From Verrucomicrobiota bacterium (GTDB taxonomy: Bacteria; Verrucomicrobiota; Verrucomicrobiia; Verrucomicrobiales; Akkermansiaceae): 6,720 nucleotides of DNA. Positions within the stretch are counted from its first letter, which is position 1, and every line of letters begins with the position of its first letter. The stretch is from positions 1-6,720 of the forward strand of contig VFJU01000388.1 of assembly GCA_009885905.1 (NCBI GenBank), in the 5' to 3' direction. Made by a program: the position numbers and the translations under genes. The notes under the pieces were generated by a model, which made no database searches, had not been told where the DNA came from, and worked only from the letters and a program-made list of their open reading frames with translations. Shown here in pieces: positions 1 through 5,229 of this stretch.

Positions 1-2348
1 CCTACAATCTCAGCGGCGGCACCCTCATCGCCGCCCGCATCGGCGTGCTCAACGGCAACGGCAACAACAGCAACGTTGACCGCTACGCGATGAACGGGAC
101 GCTGAATTTTAACAACGGCACGATCCAGAGCACGAACAACGGCACGCTCAACTTCCAGAACGGCAACGCCTACGGCGCCTACAACGGCACCGGCACCAAG
201 GACATGCAGTTCGACACCAGCAAGCCCCTCAACGTGGTGCTGGCCTCCACCGGCACCCACACCTTCAACGCCGATGGTGCCACTGGCGACATCCGCGTCT
301 CGCCCTCGGCACAAATCACCGGCAGCGGTACCCTCGAGAAAACCGGCTCGGGCAAACTCACCTTCACCGGTGGCGGACCCGTGGCGCTCAGCACGTGGTC
401 GGGCGACAGCACCGTCACGGCGGGCAATCTCGTGACGAATTACAGCGTGATAGGTGGTCGGGCAGCCACCGGTGGCACCGACACGCTCTCCGGCGCCTAC
501 AGCGCCGCAGCCAAGCTGATTTTCAACGGCGGCGGCTTCACCCTCACCGGCCGTGGCAGCGCCAGCGCCAGCATTGCAACCGGAGTATCCTTGCCTGCAG
601 GCACCGCGAGCAGCGCCACCTCGGTGACGGTCACCTCCACCACCGGCTTGATCGTCGGCCAAGCGGTCACCAATGCCAACCTTCCCGCCGGCACCTATAT
701 CCGCCGTATCCTTAACAGCACCATAATCGAGCTGAGCGCGATGAGCACCAGCACATCGATCCAGGCCGGCCAGACGCTCAATTTCGGCGCGGCCAGCTTC
801 GCCAACAGCCAGACGATCGATGAGGTTGCCCTGACTTCCAGCGCGGCGGTCACGGTCAATCCGGGCAGCGGAACCTCCACCACCCTGCTCAGCTTCGGCA
901 ACGTCTCTGGCACAGGCGCTTTGACCAAGCTGGGCACCGGCAAACTCAGCCTCACCGGCAGCCTGACCTACACCGGAAACACTGCGGTCAGCGCGGGCAC
1001 CATGGATTTCGCGCCCGTCTCCGGCACGAGCACGCTGACCGGTAACATCACCGGCTCCGGCGCCATCACCAAAAGCGGCAACGGCACGACGATCTTCGCC
1101 GGCGGCGCCAACGGCAACACCGCCTCCGGCACCCTCGCCGTGAACGGCGGCACGCTGCAGATCGGCAGTTCCACCACGTTCAACGACAAAACCCAGCGCC
1201 TGAATGTGATTTCGTCGGTGAGCGTGGCAGCGGGCGCGACGCTGGTTTTGAATAACAGTGGGGCGCTAGCCGATGGAAACGCCCCGATCACCCTGGGCGG
1301 CACCCTGATCGGCGACACCACCGGAATCGTGATCGGCGATACCCCCGGAATCGACATGGATGGTTTCCACAACCGGCTTGGCGCGCTGACCATGAACGGC
1401 GGCACCCTGACCACCTACAATGGCGGTAGCTTGGTCTTCCAAGCTTACGCGTTAAAAGGCAATGTGACGGTCGGAGGCTCCTCCGTTTCCACCATTTCCG
1501 CTGGCGGAACCATTGACTACGTTGGCTACAATGGCATCCACTTGGCCAATCATGATGCGGTCGGCGTGACCCGCACGTTCGTCGTGGCTGATGCGACGTC
1601 CAGCTCGGCCGCTGATTTGATCGTTTCGGCCAGGCTCCTGGATTCGTCCAACAACGCTGGAGCAAGCGCCCTGACCAAGAGCGGAGCCGGCACCATGCTG
1701 CTCTCCGGCACCAACAGCTACACCGGTGACACCCTCGTCAACGCCGGTACCCTCAGTCTCGGCAACGGTACCACCAACACCTCGCTGGCCGATACCGCTG
1801 GCGTTGTCATCGGCACGGACTCCACAGCCATCCTGAACCTCAACTACTCCGGCACCGACACCGTCGCCTCCCTCACCATCAACGATGTGGCCAAAGCTCC
1901 CGGCGTTTATGGCTCCTCCGATCCCTCCGGTCGCATCACCGGCACCGGCACCCTCACCGTCGGCGCTGTCGATCCCTACACCACTTGGGCGAACACTTTC
2001 CTGCCCGGAAATAATGTTTCTGACCCGACTGGCGACAACGACAACGACAGCCTCGTCAACCAACAGGAATTCGCCTACGGCCTCAGCCCGATTAGCGGCT
2101 CCTCGGTCAATCCAATCACTGTCCCACTCAACAAAACCACCGGCACCTTTATCTATCAACGTCGGACCGCTACGGGTCTCACATACAAGGTTTGGACCTC
2201 CACCGATCTCTCCGGATGGGCCCTCGACACAGGTGCTGTCGCTCCCACTGTTACCCCAGTGGGTGAAAATGAAACCGTCGCCTTCACCCTTACCGGAACC
2301 AAGCCACTCGCCGCACCGAAACTCTTCGTCCGCGTCACCGCCGAGTAA
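1..2348 (+). CDS. Autotransporter-associated beta-strand repeat protein, 5' partial (Verrucomicrobiota surface/secreted type)
   Basis: The frame is open from position 3 to the TAA at 2346-2348. Codons before the first possible GTG (45) already read as repeat protein (YNLSGGTLIA), so the true start lies upstream of the window. About 781 residues are visible, rich in G, T, S and N with few charges or cysteines, as in right-handed beta-helix passenger domains. At least four copies of the autotransporter-associated repeat (the PF12951 type, pattern G-LTK-G-G-L-L-G--TYTG-T-V-AGTL) can be seen. A VTVTSTTGL-VGQ-V module lies near 612-785. The C-terminus carries an aspartate-rich linker and a roughly 90-residue domain ending KLFVRVTAE. 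No outer-membrane beta-barrel and no PEP-CTERM tail (PEP motif, helix, arginines) is present, so despite the repeat name it is not a classical type V autotransporter. It is probably an exported or surface-attached structural or adhesive protein; its ligand is unknown. The downstream gene is convergent. Confidence 0.9.
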   Translation, partial: YNLSGGTLIAARIGVLNGNGNNSNVDRYAMNGTLNFNNGTIQSTNNGTLNFQNGNAYGAYNGTGTKDMQFDTSKPLNVVLASTGTHTFNADGATGDIRVSPSAQITGSGTLEKTGSGKLTFTGGGPVALSTWSGDSTVTAGNLVTNYSVIGGRAATGGTDTLSGAYSAAAKLIFNGGGFTLTGRGSASASIATGVSLPAGTASSATSVTVTSTTGLIVGQAVTNANLPAGTYIRRILNSTIIELSAMSTSTSIQAGQTLNFGAASFANSQTIDEVALTSSAAVTVNPGSGTSTTLLSFGNVSGTGALTKLGTGKLSLTGSLTYTGNTAVSAGTMDFAPVSGTSTLTGNITGSGAITKSGNGTTIFAGGANGNTASGTLAVNGGTLQIGSSTTFNDKTQRLNVISSVSVAAGATLVLNNSGALADGNAPITLGGTLIGDTTGIVIGDTPGIDMDGFHNRLGALTMNGGTLTTYNGGSLVFQAYALKGNVTVGGSSVSTISAGGTIDYVGYNGIHLANHDAVGVTRTFVVADATSSSAADLIVSARLLDSSNNAGASALTKSGAGTMLLSGTNSYTGDTLVNAGTLSLGNGTTNTSLADTAGVVIGTDSTAILNLNYSGTDTVASLTINDVAKAPGVYGSSDPSGRITGTGTLTVGAVDPYTTWANTFLPGNNVSDPTGDNDNDSLVNQQEFAYGLSPISGSSVNPITVPLNKTTGTFIYQRRTATGLTYKVWTSTDLSGWALDTGAVAPTVTPVGENETVAFTLTGTKPLAAPKLFVRVTAE
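318..425 (+). repeat. Beta-strand repeat copy A (protein level)
   Basis: The translated segment begins GSGTLEKTGSGKLTFTGG and ends TVTAGNL. It matches the autotransporter-associated repeat pattern, in which a GTL-K-G-GKL-L turn is followed by a strand and an AG-L end. The middle (GPVALSTWSGD) departs from the usual NTYTG-T stretch. Confidence 0.6.
909..1010 (+). repeat. Beta-strand repeat copy B (protein level)
   Basis: The segment reads GTGALTKLGTGKLSLTG, then SLTYTGNTAVSAGTM. It is a nearly canonical copy with the YTGNT core and the VSAGT end. Confidence 0.75.
1053..1163 (+). repeat. Beta-strand repeat copy C (protein level)
   Basis: The segment reads GSGAITKSGNGTTIFAGG, then ANGNTASGTLAVNGGTLQIG. 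It follows copy B after a short spacer, so B and C stack almost directly. The YTG core is replaced by NGNTASG. Confidence 0.65.
1659..1763 (+). repeat. Beta-strand repeat copy D (protein level)
   Basis: The segment reads ASALTKSGAGTMLLSGTN, then SYTGDTLVNAGTLSLGN. This is the closest match to the family consensus in the window. Similar wording in copies A to D suggests internal duplication, though I see no long exact DNA repeat between them. Confidence 0.8.
2022..2090 (+). other. Aspartate-rich calcium-type linker before the C-terminal domain
   Basis: The encoded stretch DPTGDNDNDSLVNQQEFAYG then LSP resembles a thrombospondin type-3 or dockerin-like calcium loop: alternating D/N, then L-N-EF. 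The upstream TTWANTFLPG and the downstream FIYQRRTATGLTYKVWTS make up the usual C-terminal layout of many secreted Verrucomicrobiota proteins. Family knowledge suggests calcium binding or a role in secretion; the latter is inference. Confidence 0.6.
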
Positions 2349-2366
2349 CCCCACGACTGCGGCCCT

Positions 2367-2397
2367 ACCCCCGAGACTCACCGAGAGCCTCGGGGGT
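2367..2397. terminator. Hairpin between convergent genes, probable bidirectional terminator
   Basis: A perfect 9-bp stem (ACCCCCGAG at 2367-2375 with CTCGGGGGT at 2389-2397) closes a 13-nt loop that can form a further 3-bp stem (CTC-ACC-GAG). It lies 18 bases after the TAA of the surface protein gene and 21 bases beyond the stop of the convergent kinase gene. Neither strand has a proper T run after the stem (GTT on plus, TAGGG on minus), so it is not a textbook intrinsic terminator. It may instead protect 3' ends or work with Rho. Confidence 0.6.
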
Positions 2398-2418
2398 GTT
2401 GGCTATGCAGGATTCATA

Positions 2419-3519
2419 TCAGCCAAGCTTTCCAAGGGCAAAGGCGTAGGCGCCGAGAGCAACCGCCTCACTGGTGCCGAGGCGGGACATGCCGACTCCA
2501 AGGCGTTGCAGTGGGTCGTATTCCAGGGTGCGGCTGCTGCCTGGGACTTGGATCGTCCGGGTTTGGCCTTTGAGGAAAACTTCGAGTTGGGCGGGATCTT
2601 CGAGGTTGAATGCGGCTGAGGCGAGCCGGCGACAGGTGTTTCCATCCGGCCCGGTGTAAATGCCGTTCAACTCGCCTACCAAGGAAGGCAGGAATAGAGG
2701 CCACGCACCTGAAACGCCGCCGCCGATCACCGCAAGGCCGTCGATCAAGGTGAGCGCGTTGCCCATTGCATCCCCGGCCACCTCGCCAAGGCGACGGAAG
2801 CCTTCGACGGCTGCCGCCTGATTACCAGGCTGGCTGCCGTTGGCAATTTCAAACAAGTCCTTGGGTTCCGGAACGTCCGCGATGGGGACTCTTGCCTCCT
2901 GCGCATAGATGCGGCGCACGGCGCGAATACAGCAGCCTTCCTCTGCGTTCGTGGCAGGGTCCAGCTTGTTGCGCAGCAACCAGACTTCGCCTGCCATCGA
3001 GTTGTCGCCGCTGAAAAGCTGGCCGTTACGGACAATGCCGCCGCCGAAGCCGGTACCCATGGTGACCCCGAGCAAATTGTGATAGCGTTTCGGGCTGCCC
3101 GCCTCTTCGAGCAGGCGGTTTACGTGAGGCAAAAATCCACCGATGGCCTCACCATACACGAACAAGTCGCCGTCATTGTTGATGAAGACAGGAATGCCGA
3201 ATTCCTCTTCCAGCATCGGGCCAAGTGCGACGCCCCCGCGGAAGCCGGTGAGATTCCCCAGATCGCCGATGATGCCGCGCGTATAGTCGGCCGGGCCGGG
3301 GAATGCAAAACTGATCGCCGAGGGTGCATCCGGGCAAAGCGCTTTGACGCGGGTGAAGCCCTCTATCAGGTTTGCCAAGCACTGCGGCAGGTCGTTGCCA
3401 TTGGACGGAAGGCTGACGGTTTCGGTTACCGGCTTGCTGCCGCACATGGCGGAGAAACGAAAGTTTGTGCCGCCCGCATCGAGTGTCATCACGATGCGTG
3501 AGTCGGAATCAAGGTTCAT
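2419..3519 (-). CDS. ROK-family sugar kinase (glucokinase/hexokinase-like), substrate unknown
   Basis: The protein has 366 residues, longer than the usual 300-320 of the family. The phosphate-1 motif is at residues 13-21 (LDAGGTNFR), the expected catalytic aspartate is D116 in INNDGDLFVYGE, and phosphate-2 is at 151-161 (GVTMGTGFGGG). The nucleotide-binding glycines are in LAVIGGGVSG (262-271), and a C-terminal SEAVALGAYAFAL helix follows. ROK kinases phosphorylate hexoses such as glucose, N-acetylglucosamine or fructose with ATP in the cytoplasm. The zinc motif CxCGxxGCxE of many ROK proteins is absent; only EEGCC (194-198) lies there, and the usual GH pair is EVW (178-180). There is no DNA-binding N-terminal domain, so it should be an enzyme and not a repressor. 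The start is the first ATG; the region before it has no clear ribosome binding site, and an in-frame ATG ten codons later is an alternative. It follows a small membrane protein gene by 10 bases, suggesting co-transcription. Confidence 0.85.
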   Translation of the reverse strand: MNLDSDSRIVMTLDAGGTNFRFSAMCGSKPVTETVSLPSNGNDLPQCLANLIEGFTRVKALCPDAPSAISFAFPGPADYTRGIIGDLGNLTGFRGGVALGPMLEEEFGIPVFINNDGDLFVYGEAIGGFLPHVNRLLEEAGSPKRYHNLLGVTMGTGFGGGIVRNGQLFSGDNSMAGEVWLLRNKLDPATNAEEGCCIRAVRRIYAQEARVPIADVPEPKDLFEIANGSQPGNQAAAVEGFRRLGEVAGDAMGNALTLIDGLAVIGGGVSGAWPLFLPSLVGELNGIYTGPDGNTCRRLASAAFNLEDPAQLEVFLKGQTRTIQVPGSSRTLEYDPLQRLGVGMSRLGTSEAVALGAYAFALGKLG

Positions 3520-3529
3520 GGATTGAGTT

Positions 3530-3778
3530 TCAGGTTGCGGATGATTTCCCGCTCTTGAGTGAGAGGAGCAGAAGATAGGCGAAGCAGACGGCAGATAAAA
3601 TGAAGGAGAAGGTCGTCATGCCGCCGTCGCGGAGCTTGCCCACCAACAGGGCTACGATGGCACCGTCTGAGATGGCCATGTCTGAGAAAATCCAGTGCCA
3701 GAGCATGGCGCAGCACGCTAATATGCGGGACGCCGGAAAGGCGCTGCTGCCTGTATGGGGTTTAAAATGGGAAGCCAT
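3530..3778 (-). CDS. Small hypothetical membrane protein, two predicted helices
   Basis: From the ATG at 3778 this frame encodes 82 residues beginning MASHFKPHTG. Two hydrophobic stretches are visible: roughly residues 17-41 (ILACCAMLWHWIFSDMA and on) and 52-74 (TTFSFILSAVCFAYLLLLSL). A short charged loop (GKLRDGG) lies between them, and the end is lysine/serine-rich. No family is recognised. It ends 10 bases before the ROK kinase start, so the two are probably transcribed together. The ATG has no evident ribosome binding site and sits inside the end of a 41-codon frame (3762-3887). That could mean translational coupling, or that both are one gene broken by a single base in the AAAA at 3764-3767. 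Confidence 0.5.
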   Translation of the reverse strand: MASHFKPHTGSSAFPASRILACCAMLWHWIFSDMAISDGAIVALLVGKLRDGGMTTFSFILSAVCFAYLLLLSLKSGKSSAT

Positions 3779-3887
3779 CGGGAACGAGCCGGGTATACCG
3801 CCTGACCTGCAATCGCCAGGCGCGCCGCGCGACTTCATGTTCATCGAGGCTCGAGAGATATTTTTCAAGAAAGTTCTCCAGTTTCAT
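3762..3887 (-). CDS. Short hypothetical frame upstream of and overlapping the membrane protein gene
   Basis: The ATG at 3887 opens 41 codons beginning MKLENFLEKYLSSLDEHEVA and continuing with an arginine-rich stretch ending LVPDGFPF before TAA (3764-3762). The composition looks like a soluble, partly helical N-terminus rather than random translation. A weak AAGG lies 9 bases before the ATG. Its end overlaps the start of the two-helix membrane frame by 17 bases. Removing one base from the four-base A/T run at 3764-3767 would join them into a 118-residue protein (PDGFPF running into KPHTGSSAF). Without a homologue I cannot decide between a coupled pair, a frameshifted gene or a sequencing error. 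The frame is also open upstream to 4031 (89 residues), but that extension runs through the 15-bp tandem repeat and is less likely coding. Confidence 0.35.
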   Translation of the reverse strand: MKLENFLEKYLSSLDEHEVARRAWRLQVRRYTRLVPDGFPF

Positions 3888-3956
3888 CTTTTCTAACCTT
3901 ATTCGGTCCCCGTACCTAACATGACCCCCGCCATAAGGTATTTCTTTACCACATTT

Positions 3957-4001
3957 GCGACAGGCAAGAGCGCAACAAGCAAGAGTGCGACAGGCAAGAG
4001 C
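3957..4001. repeat. Three-copy 15-bp tandem repeat
   Basis: Three adjacent units of exactly 15 bp are present: GCGACAGGCAAGAGC, GCAACAAGCAAGAGT and GCGACAGGCAAGAGC. Units 1 and 3 are identical and unit 2 differs at three positions. A degraded continuation (AGAGGCGCAGG) follows. It lies in the non-coding stretch upstream of the small membrane gene. On the minus strand it would read ALACR-TLACC-ALACR in the extended 89-residue frame, which I take to be coincidental. It resembles the short repeat tracts found between genes in Verrucomicrobiota and cyanobacteria; that comparison is from memory. Confidence 0.8.
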
Positions 4002-4202
4002 AGAGGCGCAGGAAACTAAAAGTCGATCCAAATAGGATCGGCCAAGTGAGATTGGAAAACATGCAGCACTTGAAAAGCGGAGTATTCCCAGCTTCTTACT
4101 CGCTCTTCAATTTCACTGTGTCACCGCCGCCCATGGCGCGAGAGCCTCAAATCTCTTGCGAAAGTCGGGTTACTGATCGGCCTTTGTGAAATCGGATATG
4201 GA

Positions 4203-4226
4203 AATCTGGCATTATACTGCCAGATT
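4203..4226. repeat. Perfect 9-bp inverted repeat (hairpin or operator-like)
   Basis: AATCTGGCA (4203-4211) and TGCCAGATT (4218-4226) are exact reverse complements around a 6-base TTATAC loop. On the minus strand the centre contains TATAAT, and a second TATAAT lies just upstream of it. A poor T run follows on either strand (TTTCC on minus), so a terminator is less likely than an operator or promoter-like element. The nearest downstream minus-strand frame starts more than 150 bases away. Confidence 0.6.
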
Positions 4227-4255
4227 ATAGACGAATGCTAACGAAGTTCAGTCAG

Positions 4256-4325
4256 TCCGCGACATCCATGTTAACGTCCTGCCATGTCGGGAGAGGTTGG
4301 GGTTCAAACCCACCAATCCGCGACA
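4256..4325. repeat. 9-bp direct repeat, 61 bp apart, around a T-arm-like sequence
   Basis: TCCGCGACA occurs at 4256-4264 and 4317-4325; with one mismatch the match extends to CA(G/A)TCCGCGACA on the left. Just before the second copy is GGGGTTCAAACCC (4299-4311), which resembles a tRNA T-loop. The stem is imperfect and no acceptor or anticodon stem can be built, so this is not an intact tRNA. It could be a tRNA relic, an attachment-site scar or chance. Confidence 0.45.
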
Positions 4326-4464
4326 GAAAATGGTCCAATTTCCAACGGATTTCCAACTTTTTGACCGTACAGGATGGTCAACCATGCGAAACACCAGAAA
4401 ACCACTAACCCAGAATACCCCATGATTACGCACAAAGACGCAAAATCGGTCCTGATAAACAAGA

Positions 4465-4554
4465 TGGCGGACAGGGAGGGATTCGAACCCTCGGTGACAT
4501 TGCTGCCACACACGCTTTCCAAGCGTGCTCATTCGACCACTCTGACACCTGCCC
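4465..4554 (-). tRNA. tRNA-Ser(GGA), CCA encoded
   Basis: On the minus strand the acceptor stem GGGCAGG (4554-4548) pairs with CCTGTCC, with one G-U pair, followed by discriminator G and encoded CCA ending at 4465. The anticodon arm is CACGC-TTGGAAA-GCGTG, giving anticodon GGA, which reads serine codons TCC and TCT. The long variable arm (about TGTGGCAGCAATGTCACC) is typical of the serine class. The T arm GAGGG-TTCGAAT-CCCTC is perfect. At 90 nt the length is normal for tRNA-Ser. It follows the adenosyltransferase gene on the same strand but has its own candidate promoter. Confidence 0.97.
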
Positions 4555-4566
4555 TTGGAGGGCGGG

Positions 4567-4595
4567 ACGCTAGGAACTCACTTGGGTCTTGGCAA
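4567..4595 (-). promoter_or_regulatory. Candidate promoter of tRNA-Ser
   Basis: On the minus strand TTGCCA (4595-4590) is separated by exactly 17 bases from TAGCGT (4572-4567), which lies 12 bases before the first base of the tRNA. The stretch just upstream of the -35 (4596-4629) is strongly A/T-rich, like an UP element. The stretch between -10 and the tRNA is C/G-rich (CCCGCCCTCC), a discriminator type usual for stringently controlled stable RNA genes. The -10 is only a partial consensus match. Confidence 0.5.
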
Positions 4596-4630
4596 TCTCT
4601 TTTTAAAATCTTTGAAAATGAATTTTTGGA

Positions 4631-5161
4631 TCACTCGCTGGTCACGCGTGCGAGGATCCAGAGTAGGTCGGAAAGGCGGTTGAAAAACAGCCGGACCACC
4701 TCCGGCACGGGTTCGCCGGATTCGTGGAGGGCTAGGACGCTGCGTTCCGCGCGCCGGGCGATGGCTCTCGAATAATCGATGGCGGCGCGTGCGAGCGATC
4801 CTTCTGCCCCAGGGCGTGCCCAGCCGGTGAATTTAATCCCTAACGCTTCGTAGCGGTGCGCCTCCTCAGTGACCCAATCGAGGTCGGCTTGGGTGATGGC
4901 GGCGTATTTTTTTTCCAAGTAGAGCGACTCGTCTTGCGGGAGGTAGGCGAGTTGACCCATCAGGCCGACGAGGCGTTCTTGGATGGTATCGATGAGCGCG
5001 ATCCAGTCGGAGTTGTTGGCGGCGGAGCGGGCGAGGCCGAGCGCAGCGTTGAGTTCATCGACATTTCCTAGGGCTTCGATGCGAAGTGAAGTTTTTGCGA
5101 TGCGTTTGCCGAATAATAAATCCGTGTCTCCAGAATCTCCTCTGCCAGTGATGATGCTCAT
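4631..5161 (-). CDS. Cob(I)alamin adenosyltransferase, PduO type
   Basis: The 176-residue protein transfers the adenosyl group of ATP to cob(I)alamin, making coenzyme B12 in the cytoplasm. Family features in order: an N-terminal ATP loop (residues 5-19, TGRGDSGDTDLLFGK, for the usual TRxGDxGxTxLxxGxR), GNVDELNAALGLA (32-44) with D35 in the conserved VDELN, WARPG (114-118), ARRAER (135-140) and the C-terminal NRLSDLLWILAR (161-172). The RRAER and NRLSD motifs are diagnostic. The usual first-motif arginine is glycine (TGRGD). I chose the ATG at 5161 because MSIITGRGD matches the family N-terminus. An upstream in-frame ATG at 5197 would add 12 residues encoded partly by a short non-coding repeat. 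Neither start has a clear ribosome binding site. It is divergent from queE with 68 bases between starts. Confidence 0.92.
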   Translation of the reverse strand: MSIITGRGDSGDTDLLFGKRIAKTSLRIEALGNVDELNAALGLARSAANNSDWIALIDTIQERLVGLMGQLAYLPQDESLYLEKKYAAITQADLDWVTEEAHRYEALGIKFTGWARPGAEGSLARAAIDYSRAIARRAERSVLALHESGEPVPEVVRLFFNRLSDLLWILARVTSE

Positions 5162-5190
5162 GGGGAAATGATTGACTGGGAAAAAAGCAA

Positions 5191-5210
5191 TGTCCATTCG
5201 CGTTCATTCG
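5191..5210. repeat. Two-copy 10-bp repeat in the divergent intergenic region
   Basis: TGTCCATTCG and CGTTCATTCG are adjacent and match at 8 of 10 positions. The motif (ATTCGTG-TTCATTCG type) is of a kind I recall scattered between genes in Verrucomicrobiota and Planctomycetes genomes. It lies between the adenosyltransferase and queE starts and supports treating the extra 12 upstream codons of the former as non-coding. Confidence 0.5.
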
Positions 5211-5229
5211 TGATTTTGATGGGTCGACG

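Larger units (their letters stand above)
4032..4464. other. Long intergenic stretch downstream of tRNA-Ser, no convincing gene
   Basis: About 430 bases with no reading frame I would call. It is less GC-rich than the flanking genes. It contains a weak 8-bp hairpin with one G-U pair (4137-4144 with 4153-4160), the palindrome at 4203-4226, the direct repeat at 4256-4264 and 4317-4325, a short 11-bp tandem (ATTTCCAAC at 4338 and 4349), and a 6-bp inverted repeat (TTGACC at 4361, GGTCAA at 4376). Minus-strand frames of 72 and 94 codons cross it, but they begin inside the tRNA gene and look non-coding. The position, directly beyond a tRNA 3' end, is a classic landing site for integrating elements; no integrase is present. 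Confidence 0.5.

Noticed and set aside
1452..2381. 309-codon minus-strand frame opposite the surface protein gene
   Set aside because: It is a mirror of a GC-rich repeat gene. Its translation is low-complexity glycine/valine/glutamate, and the plus-strand frame has clear repeat families and a proper end.
1885..2619. 244-codon plus-strand frame across the end of the surface protein gene and into the kinase gene
   Set aside because: It runs through the intergenic hairpin and antisense to the kinase; the proline/serine-rich translation shows no domain.
3079..3501. 140-codon plus-strand frame opposite the kinase
   Set aside because: It is antisense to strongly conserved ROK motifs and has no recognisable features of its own.
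3957..4001. CRISPR array
   Set aside because: The 15-bp units are directly adjacent with no spacers and are too short for CRISPR repeats; no cas gene is nearby.
3888..4031. Upstream extension of the 41-codon frame to an ATG at 4031, with a C-x-x-C zinc-ribbon-like CRKCGKEIP
   Set aside because: The extension reads through the 15-bp tandem repeat, giving ALACR/TLACC/ALACR. It has only one CxxC pair and no good start signal, so it is more likely non-coding repeat.
4256..4330. Second tRNA suggested by GGGGTTCAAACCC
   Set aside because: The T stem has mismatches, no matching 5' acceptor strand, anticodon arm or CCA can be found at proper spacing. At most it is a relic.
4361..4381. TTGACC/GGTCAA hairpin as a tRNA terminator
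   Set aside because: It lies about 85 bases beyond the tRNA 3' end with a 6-bp stem and a 9-base loop. Only five A's, and no T run, follow it on the tRNA strand.
4248..4532. 94- and 72-codon minus-strand frames downstream of the tRNA
   Set aside because: Both start inside the tRNA-Ser gene and show no domain; tRNA overlap makes them implausible.
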